The notes below the pieces were generated by a model. That model was given only the letters and a program-made list of their open reading frames with translations, made no database searches and was not told where the DNA came from. A stretch of DNA of 5,468 nt from JAFGPJ01 sp964439135 (GTDB lineage: Bacteria > Planctomycetota > Phycisphaerae > Sedimentisphaerales > Anaerobacaceae), in the NCBI GenBank assembly GCA_964439135.1, contig CAYTNN010000264.1:1-5468 (forward strand). The letters run 5' to 3'. The translations under genes and the position numbers were made by a program. Below, piece after piece: positions 1-5,468 of this stretch (positions within the stretch are counted from its first letter, which is position 1; the number at the start of each line of letters is the position of its first letter).

Positions 1-2
1 CA

Positions 3-1720
3 ATAAGTGTCTTAATGGCACCATTGAACGCCATACATGCAGCGACCGTTGAGAAAAGCGTGGGCTCTCGATCCGTTTTCGATGGCATGCCGCTAAAGAG
101 GGTCCTCGCTGCTGGCCATGCTGGTGAGAATCTGCTCGACCCAGGTGCATGGAGACCCTGGCAAAAGGGTTTCGAAAAGAAAGATGGTGTCTTTGTTTGT
201 GACAACGCATCCGACGCCCAGGTCCAGCGGGGCATTTCACAGACCGTCGTAATAAACCAGAGCAGGCCCGAGCCAATTGTGGCGGTTGCCTGGAGCAAAG
301 CCGATGCGGTACGCGGTAGTCGAGATAGTGACTACTCACTTTATCTCGACCTCGTCTATTCCGATGGCAGTACCCTCTGGGGTCAGGTTGCTCCTTTTAA
401 TGTCGGGACTCATGATTGGGAAAAAGCACAGGTCATCGTATTCCCGGAAAAGCCCATAAAATCGGTGTCTTTTCACATGCTTTTGCGGCGGCATCCGGGC
501 AAAGCCTGGTTCCGCGATCCTGAACTGCGCGTTCTCAAGCCGCCGGCCGGTGCATGCCTGTTCGATGGCGTACCTGTTTCACTATCGGACTTTACAGTAG
601 AAGGTTTTCAGGTTCGTGATGCGGCTGCCGATTCTGACTTCGTTCGATTCGAACGCCGTTCCATGGGATTGGAACTTGAGTATCGCCATGAGCAAACAGG
701 CAAAGCTACTTTCTTTGACGTTACCATCTCCGATACGACCGGCAAAGATCGAGCCATCACTTTGGTTTATGCTGTTCCGGTACCTGCAGAAAAGCGCCGT
801 TGGCTGCAGGATCCACGTCGAAGCGTGGCTGTCGAGGCGAATCAGGAATACGTGAATGCCGGCAGCTTCTCGGCGGGAGCAAACGGTCGGCTGTCACGTT
901 ATCCATTCGCTGCGTTGGTTAGCGGCAATCAGGGCATCGGCCTCGGTATTGACATGGACCGGCCGGCATTTTTCCGCGCCGGCTACAACTCAGAAACCAA
1001 AGAGCTATTCCTGGCTTACGACATCGGGTTGGCGCCCGAGAAACCCGGGGCTCGTTTGCGTTTCTGCAAATTTACATTCGATCCGGAATGGGGCTTTCGT
1101 GCCGCCCTCGCGCGATACTATGAAATTTTCCCGGACCAATTCCGCTGCCGTACGCCTGAGCAGGGACTCTGGATGCCTTTCGCCAGGATCAGCGACGTTA
1201 ACGACTGGCATGACTTCGGCTTCAAGTTCAAGGAGGGTACCAACGAAACAGGGTGGGACGATAAAAACAATATCATTACCTTCCGTTACACCGAACCTAT
1301 GACCTGGTGGATGTCCATGCCCAAAGAGATGCCCCGCACACTCGAAAGTGCCTTGGCCGAGGCTCGACGTCTTGCCGTTGAAAAATCGGATCCGCAGGCC
1401 AGGGCCTTATTCACCAGCGGCTTTCATGACCACATGGGGCAGTTTCCCGCCCGCCTGCAGGATACGCCCTGGTGCAATGGGGCTGTTTGGAGCATAAACT
1501 CTATGCCGAAAATCAAAGGTGACGTTACGGATTTCAAGAATAAGTGGAGTACGGAACGTCGAGAAAAACTTTATGGCCCCAAGGCCAAAGGTGATTTGGA
1601 CGGCGAGTATATTGATTCGAGCGAAGGGTATGTGACAGACGAGCTTAACTTTAGAAGGGACCACTTCGCCGCTGCTGAAACACCTCTGACCTTTTCGCTC
1701 GATAGCAGAAAGCCGGCTAT
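3..1720 (+). CDS. Secreted glycoside-hydrolase-like protein with N-terminal carbohydrate-binding module (partial: 5' edge and N gap)
   Basis: The reading frame is open from the left edge to the gap. Residues below count from the ATG at 15. That ATG is probably internal: the frame continues upstream (I-S-V-L-M-A-P-L-N-A-I-H-A-A), which resembles the hydrophobic core and AxA-type cleavage site of a signal peptide begun outside the window. Residues ~37-175 look like a jelly-roll carbohydrate-binding module; W93-SKA, SRDSDYSLYLDL, LWGQ, THDWEKA and the closing AWFRDPELRVL are typical of modules on exported polysaccharide enzymes. Residues ~180-375 are beta-rich, like the sandwich preceding catalytic barrels, ending in a helix with YYEIFPDQF. 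From ~384 a TIM-barrel-like region begins (GLWMPFARISDV, NNIITFRYTEP), with an acidic strand-end motif D529-GEYIDSSEGY and then PLTFSLDSRKP. D534 or a nearby acid could be catalytic. The barrel is cut by the gap. I cannot assign a GH family or substrate; glycoside hydrolase is inferred from architecture. Confidence 0.62.
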
Positions 1721-1820
1721 NNNNNNNNNNNNNNNNNNNNNNNNNNNNNNNNNNNNNNNNNNNNNNNNNNNNNNNNNNNNNNNNNNNNNNNNNNNNNNNN
1801 NNNNNNNNNNNNNNNNNNNN
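1721..1820. other. Assembly gap (100 N)
   Basis: Exactly 100 unresolved bases, the conventional placeholder for a scaffold join of unknown length. It interrupts the carbohydrate-active enzyme gene inside its predicted barrel, so the true missing length is probably not 100 bases. If both flanks belong to one intact gene, the missing length must be a multiple of three, because the left flank ends on two bases of a codon (AT, 1719-1720) and the right flank starts with one (T, 1821). Confidence 0.97.
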
Positions 1821-1887
1821 TTGGAGCGATCAAAGAACCGAACTAACTCTCGACAGCGAGGACGTCGCGTTAATCGAGATGAACTAA
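1821..1887 (+). CDS. C-terminal fragment of the glycoside-hydrolase-like gene, resumed after the gap
   Basis: From 1822 the bases read WSDQRTELTLDSEDVALIEMN followed by TAA at 1885-1887. This resembles the end of an exported glycosidase: a beta-strand-rich C-terminal sandwich commonly closes with a hydrophobic strand such as DVALIEM just before the stop. The frame obtained by counting through the 100 N instead gives an Arg/Asn/Ser-rich tail (LERSKNRTNSRQRGRR...) that looks like out-of-frame translation and ends at 1901. I therefore place the true stop at 1887. That this is the same gene as the upstream fragment is inferred from strand, position and residue character; a second gene starting inside the gap cannot be excluded. 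Confidence 0.55.
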
Positions 1888-1908
1888 CATGCTTTAAGTG
1901 AGGCAATA

Positions 1909-1971
1909 ATGAGGAACATATTATTCTTGTTCATAGCGGCAGCGGCGTTTGCGAAAAACAGAGAGCGATAG
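1909..1971 (+). CDS. Putative 20-residue hydrophobic leader peptide (signal-peptide-like small ORF)
   Basis: The ATG at 1909 opens a 20-codon frame, MRNILFLFIAAAAFAKNRER, ended by TAG at 1969-1971. It has a good Shine-Dalgarno sequence, GAGG at 1900-1903, five bases before the ATG, which is better than that of either full-length gene downstream. The peptide has every part of a signal peptide: basic start (MR), hydrophobic core (ILFLFIAAA) and an Ala-x-Ala cleavage-like end (AFA-K), but no mature protein follows. It lies 21 bp after the stop of the upstream enzyme and in the same frame as the next gene at 1987, separated only by the TAG. It may be a translated leader, a tiny membrane peptide, or the remnant of a decayed exported-protein gene. 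I cannot assign a function. Confidence 0.35.
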   Translation: MRNILFLFIAAAAFAKNRER

Positions 1972-1977
1972 TATAAT
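1949..1977 (+). promoter_or_regulatory. Candidate sigma70-type promoter for the heme propeller gene
   Basis: TTGCGA at 1949-1954 (4 of 6 to TTGACA) lies 17 bases upstream of a perfect TATAAT at 1972-1977, which is optimal spacing. Transcription would be expected to start about seven bases further on, near 1984-1985, only two or three bases before the ATG at 1987. That would make the propeller mRNA leaderless or nearly so, consistent with the absence of a Shine-Dalgarno sequence before that ATG. The -35 overlaps the end of the small ORF at 1909-1971. Prediction from consensus only; a chance TATAAT in this AT-rich spacer is possible. Confidence 0.45.
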
Positions 1978-1986
1978 AAATCGCAT

Positions 1987-3540
1987 ATGGCACATAAATT
2001 GCGAAGCAGATTTAATATAATAATCCTCTTTGGCAGCATTATTATCATTGCTGGATTGTGGTTTATTCGGAGTTCACCGAAGACAATCGAGGAGTATGTC
2101 GAAGTCGCAACTGAACCGGGAATAAGCCCTGATTATTCCGATATCGTGATCCCATCCAATATCGCCCCAATCAATTTCAGGATTCTCGAACAGGGACAAC
2201 AATACTTCGTCAAGGTCCGTGCCAACAGTGACAAGGCAATAGACATCTTCAGCAAGACAGGACAAGTGCGAATTCCTCTGAGCAAATGGCGGGTCCTGCT
2301 CAGATCCAACAAGGGCAATAAAATCTTCTTTGATATTTATGTAATGGACGCCGGGCAGAGATGGAGAAAGTTTCGCAGTATAACAAATACGATCGCTGAA
2401 GATGATATTGACGGCTATGTGGTGTATCGGCGTATGAAGCCCATATACAACTGGTGGAAAGGCATTGGGGTTTATCAACGGAATCTTGTAAACTACGATG
2501 AGTCCCTCGTTATGCACGGCAGGTCTTTCGAAGAAGGTTGTCTGAACTGCCATAGTTTTGTCGGCAACGATCCCGATACAATGACACTTGGTCTGCGAAG
2601 CGCGACGTACGGAAGCTCTACGCTGCTGGCACGGAATGGTACGGTCAAAAAGATCGGCTCAAAGTGGGGCTATACTGCATGGCATCCGAGCGGCAAATTA
2701 GCCGTATACTCGATAAACAAGGTTCGCCAGTTTTTTCATACGGGCCGGATGGAGGTGCGTGACGTTGTCGATCTCGACTCGGCATTAGTCTGTTATTTTG
2801 TCGAAGACAACAAGGCGGTTTGCCCCCCTCAGCTATCAGATAAAAATCGCCTCGAAACCTATCCGACGTGGTCTCCCGATGGTAAGTATCTCTATTATTG
2901 CAGCGCACCGGTGTTATGGGAAGACCGAGTTACTGTGCCGCCTGAGAATTACGATAAGCTCAAATATGACCTTTGCCGCGTTAATTATGATGTCCGAAGC
3001 AATAGCTGGGGCCGGGTTGAGACGGTTTTATCCGCCGAAGAAACCGGGCTGAGCATATTATTGCCGAGGATTTCACCTGATGGCAGATTTTTGCTGTTCT
3101 GCATGTGTGAATATGGCTGTTTTCCGGTATATCAATCCAGCAGCGATCTCTACATAATGGATCTTTTCACGGGTGGATATCGAAGAGTTGCCGTTAACAG
3201 CAAGTATTCCGAATCGTGGCACAGTTGGTCGAGCAACAGCAGGTGGATAGCGTTCAGCAGCAAGCGTAATGATGGACTCTTCACGAGGACGTATCTGAGC
3301 TATGTTGACGACGATGGCAAGGTGCATAAACCTTTTATATTGCCGCAACGAGATCCGGCATACTACGACTCGCTGCTGGAAACGTATAGTGTCCCTGAGT
3401 TAATCAAAGGCAGAATAAGGGTGAGAAAATCCCTGCTTGGCCGGGCCGCTCGTAATGAGAATAGTATTTCAGTTAACGTTCCCATTACGTCGGCAACTCC
3501 AAAGGTCAAAGAATCCGAGCCCTGGCAAGAGCGTGAGTAG
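1987..3540 (+). CDS. Membrane-anchored TolB/PD40-like beta-propeller with a single c-type heme site (CLNCH)
   Basis: A complete 517-residue protein. A basic start (MAHKLRSR) and one hydrophobic helix at ~9-27 predict an uncleaved signal anchor with the bulk of the protein in the periplasm. After a ~150-residue beta-rich region, C185-L-N-C-H189 is a canonical covalent heme c site; M176 or M199 could be the distal ligand, but this is a guess. Four PD40/TolB-type blades follow: WHPSGKLAVYS (~232-242), WSPDGKYLYYCS (~295-306), ISPDGRFLLFC (~362-372) and WSSNSRWIAFSSKRNDG (~414-430). The segment KPFILPQRDPAYYDSLLETYSVPEL (~448-471, interrupted only here for reference by position) is a family signature in Bacteroidota and Planctomycetota proteins, often labelled cytochrome c biosynthesis or PD40 proteins. 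The tail from ~475 is basic and low in recognisable motifs. An in-frame TAG at 1969 limits the start, and no Shine-Dalgarno sequence precedes ATG 1987. The role is unknown; the DUF6057-like gene follows after 22 bp. Confidence 0.85.
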   Translation: MAHKLRSRFNIIILFGSIIIIAGLWFIRSSPKTIEEYVEVATEPGISPDYSDIVIPSNIAPINFRILEQGQQYFVKVRANSDKAIDIFSKTGQVRIPLSKWRVLLRSNKGNKIFFDIYVMDAGQRWRKFRSITNTIAEDDIDGYVVYRRMKPIYNWWKGIGVYQRNLVNYDESLVMHGRSFEEGCLNCHSFVGNDPDTMTLGLRSATYGSSTLLARNGTVKKIGSKWGYTAWHPSGKLAVYSINKVRQFFHTGRMEVRDVVDLDSALVCYFVEDNKAVCPPQLSDKNRLETYPTWSPDGKYLYYCSAPVLWEDRVTVPPENYDKLKYDLCRVNYDVRSNSWGRVETVLSAEETGLSILLPRISPDGRFLLFCMCEYGCFPVYQSSSDLYIMDLFTGGYRRVAVNSKYSESWHSWSSNSRWIAFSSKRNDGLFTRTYLSYVDDDGKVHKPFILPQRDPAYYDSLLETYSVPELIKGRIRVRKSLLGRAARNENSISVNVPITSATPKVKESEPWQERE

Positions 3541-3562
3541 ATAATAGAATAGCGAGCTGTTA

Positions 3563-5468
3563 ATGGTTTTGGAATACAGAACAATTTTACGCAGGAAAAG
3601 CCGATTATTGCTGGATGTGATATTCTTCCTGCTCTGCTATCTCTACGTATGGAAATTTATTAAGCCGGACCTGATCTATCACGGTTTTGGCACTATCATA
3701 CCCGATGTCCCTTTGTTCTCTACCGGATGGCAGTTTCTGAGAGACTTGCTTAACATCCCAGGCGGATTGACTTTTTATGCGTACGGTTTTCTTTCACAGT
3801 GGTACTACTACCCATGGCTGGGAGCGTTGGTTGTCGTGCTTGTTGCTTTGTGCCTCTGTGAGCTTACAAGACGGCATTATATTCACGCCGATCATTCTCG
3901 TTCGACTATCCTGCACTATTTACCGGCTATCATAATAATCCTGTCATACAATCAGTACAGCCATCCACTTGCTGCCTGCCTGGCCTCTTCTATCGGATTG
4001 CTGTTTTCGTTTGTCTTCGAGAGAATGCCTTTGCGCAGGGGGCCAATTCGCATGGTGGTTTTCTGTTTTATGGCAGCGATTTGCTACTGTCTCGCAGGTG
4101 CCGGAGGTGTGTTGGTTTTTTCGCTCATGACAACAGTATATTCGCTGTTTCTCCGCCGAGATTGGTTGCCGGCGGTCCTTACACTGCCGGCGGCGGCAGC
4201 GATCATCCGGGCTCTTGCTGAATACGTATTTCATATATCGCCCAAACAGGCATTCCTTGTATTGACGCCTTTGGCTCGGAGCATGACCGCAGGCATGGGG
4301 GCACTCTCGAAGGTTTCGGTTGTAATGCTGTATGCCTTCGTGCCTGTCACAATTATACTGATATACCTGTGGAGAATGTTGTTCCGCAAGCTTAAAGATG
4401 CCCACGCAGCTCATCCTAAGAAGAAGAGCAGAAAAACACGCGCGGCTGGCAGGTCCCGGGGAGCATCCCCAGCATACTTCAGGAAACTTGTAGTGCCTGT
4501 TGTTCCAGTAGCTATGCTGGCCGTTGGTCTGTATTTCAGCTACGACAAAACACATAGGCAAATCGTCTTGATGAACTGTCTGTCCCGCCAGGGGCAGTGG
4601 TCCGAAGTTCTTGAGCTTGGCAACCGTCTGCCGAAAAATATTTACAACATAAACTGCAATCACGACATCAATCGAGCCTTGTATCACGCCGGCAGGCTGG
4701 CCTACGATATGTTATGTTTCCCGCAAAATCCCCATGCTTTTTTGCTCACACATGATAAAGAAGAAACTTCTACGACACAATTGAAAATGTGCGATACTTT
4801 CATAGAACTGGGAAACATAGACTACGCAGAGAAACTGGCTTCCGAGTTCCTGGTTGAAAAAGGTGGTGCCGGCATAATACTGGAAAAACTCGCATGGATC
4901 AACATTATTAAAGAACAGGAATGTACGGCCCGAATATATCTCAACGCTTTGAAGAAGGACCTGATATATCGTGACAGGGCGGCCTCGATGCTCAGTAGTC
5001 TCAAGAACGGATTTGAGCCGGATAAGGCTACCTACATTAAGCGGATAAATTCGTACATACGAAGAGATGGCAACGCCAGGCTCAACAAAGAATCCATAGG
5101 GGAGATGCTGACGGGGCTGCTTGCGCACAACCCCGGCAATAAAATGGCATTCGAGTACCTTATGGCTTGCTACCTCTTAGCTGTTCAACTTGATAAGATT
5201 GCTGAGAATATCGGCCGCCTTAATCACCTCGGATATCAAGAAGTTCCTACCCTGTATGAAGAGGCAATGCTGATATACTATGGTTCGCGCGGCCGGAAAT
5301 TGAATTTGAACGAACTCAATATAAAGCATGAAACAATCGAAAGATATAAGCGGTTCGTGCAGCTTTGCAATTCGATGCAGACGCAGAATCCACAAGTTGT
5401 GCTCCAGCGACTGATCGGCGAGTTTGGCACAAGTTACTTCTTCTACTACTACAAGTTCACAACTTCAA
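3563..5468 (+). CDS. DUF6057-like polytopic membrane protein with C-terminal helical-repeat domain (3' end beyond window)
   Basis: The frame is open for 635 codons from ATG 3563 to the right edge; an in-frame TAG at 3545 lies just upstream and only a weak GAG (3554-3556) could serve as ribosome binding site. About nine membrane helices are visible: ~14-32, 84-100, 116-131, 134-152, 163-178, 180-197, 201-222, 250-272 and 307-325. Basic loops (RRKSR, LTRRH, RMPLRR, LRRD, and the Lys/Arg-rich 273-308) fit N-terminus inside, C-terminus outside. Residues ~333-635 are soluble and helical, TPR-like, with motifs GQWSEVLEL, EKLAWINIIK, NPGNKMAFEYLMACYLL, LGYQEVPTLYEEAMLIYY and FGTSYFFYYY. These, and STGWQFLRDLLNIPGGL plus QWYYYPWLGAL near the N-terminus, are what I recall of the DUF6057 family, named from memory. 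The FGxxYxFYY motif normally falls near the family's end, so the stop is probably close. Its periplasmic domain faces the heme propeller encoded 22 bp upstream; function unknown. Confidence 0.8.
   Translation, partial: MVLEYRTILRRKSRLLLDVIFFLLCYLYVWKFIKPDLIYHGFGTIIPDVPLFSTGWQFLRDLLNIPGGLTFYAYGFLSQWYYYPWLGALVVVLVALCLCELTRRHYIHADHSRSTILHYLPAIIIILSYNQYSHPLAACLASSIGLLFSFVFERMPLRRGPIRMVVFCFMAAICYCLAGAGGVLVFSLMTTVYSLFLRRDWLPAVLTLPAAAAIIRALAEYVFHISPKQAFLVLTPLARSMTAGMGALSKVSVVMLYAFVPVTIILIYLWRMLFRKLKDAHAAHPKKKSRKTRAAGRSRGASPAYFRKLVVPVVPVAMLAVGLYFSYDKTHRQIVLMNCLSRQGQWSEVLELGNRLPKNIYNINCNHDINRALYHAGRLAYDMLCFPQNPHAFLLTHDKEETSTTQLKMCDTFIELGNIDYAEKLASEFLVEKGGAGIILEKLAWINIIKEQECTARIYLNALKKDLIYRDRAASMLSSLKNGFEPDKATYIKRINSYIRRDGNARLNKESIGEMLTGLLAHNPGNKMAFEYLMACYLLAVQLDKIAENIGRLNHLGYQEVPTLYEEAMLIYYGSRGRKLNLNELNIKHETIERYKRFVQLCNSMQTQNPQVVLQRLIGEFGTSYFFYYYKFTTS

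Noticed and set aside
856..1302. 148-codon + strand open frame inside the enzyme gene
   Set aside because: It overlaps the carbohydrate-enzyme frame entirely and encodes a Ser/Arg/Thr-rich sequence without domain features, whereas the main frame shows continuous beta-rich domain sequence.
1571..1906. - strand open frame running through the N gap
   Set aside because: A third of it is unknown sequence and the rest is antisense to the enzyme gene; it stays open only because N codons cannot encode stops.
1909..3540. Read-through or recoded TAG at 1969 fusing the small ORF to the heme propeller
   Set aside because: The propeller gene already has its own N-terminal anchor helix, so the fusion would carry two adjacent hydrophobic segments. 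TAG also appears as the normal stop at 3538-3540, and no recoding structure is evident.
3541..3562. Possible terminator or regulatory site between the propeller and DUF6057-like genes
   Set aside because: The 22-base spacer has no inverted repeat followed by a T-run; it looks like a plain intra-operon junction.
4168..4203. Repeated GCCGGCGG-like tracts
   Set aside because: They encode LPAVLTLPAAAA within a membrane helix of the DUF6057-like protein; alanine/proline codon use explains them and the spacing gives no clear repeat array or hairpin.
3944..4687. 247-codon open frame on the - strand, Cys/His/Gln-rich
   Set aside because: It lies wholly antisense to the DUF6057-like gene, whose + strand translation has coherent membrane helices and family motifs. 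The antisense product has no recognisable domain and its composition is that of an out-of-frame shadow.

Overview
The window comes from a draft, probably metagenomic, bacterial assembly: it contains a run of exactly 100 N (1721-1820), the usual placeholder for a gap of unknown length. The gene content fits a polysaccharide-degrading Gram-negative bacterium. My best guess is Planctomycetota or a related PVC lineage, with Bacteroidota as the alternative. This rests on a secreted multi-domain carbohydrate-active protein, a CxxCH-bearing TolB-like propeller paired with a DUF6057-type membrane protein, and gene starts with weak or no Shine-Dalgarno sequence. The lineage is inference; no rRNA or marker gene is present.

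Layout, all genes on the + strand. (1) 3-1720 and 1821-1887: a large exported glycoside-hydrolase-like protein (jelly-roll carbohydrate-binding module, beta-sandwich, start of a TIM-barrel-like domain). It is cut by the left window edge and by the N gap. The 21-codon tail after the gap reads sensibly in a different frame from the one obtained by counting through the 100 N. (2) 1888-1986: a short spacer holding a 20-residue peptide that looks like a bare signal peptide with its own ribosome binding site (1909-1971). Directly behind it is a sigma70-like promoter (1949-1977) that would give an almost leaderless transcript for the next gene. (3) 1987-3540: a membrane-anchored periplasmic beta-propeller (PD40/TolB repeats) with one c-type heme motif, C185-L-N-C-H189. 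(4) 3563-5468, running off the right edge: a polytopic membrane protein with a C-terminal helical-repeat domain, recognised as DUF6057-like.

The last two genes are 22 bp apart and very likely co-transcribed. Charge distribution predicts that the heme propeller and the helical domain of the DUF6057 protein both lie on the periplasmic side, so a heme-protein/membrane-protein complex is plausible. Its function is unknown to me, and this pair is the best candidate in the window for an undescribed system. The neighbouring carbohydrate enzyme may be an unrelated neighbour, because a separate promoter appears to start the pair. I saw no tRNA, rRNA, mobile element, CRISPR array or convincing terminator.
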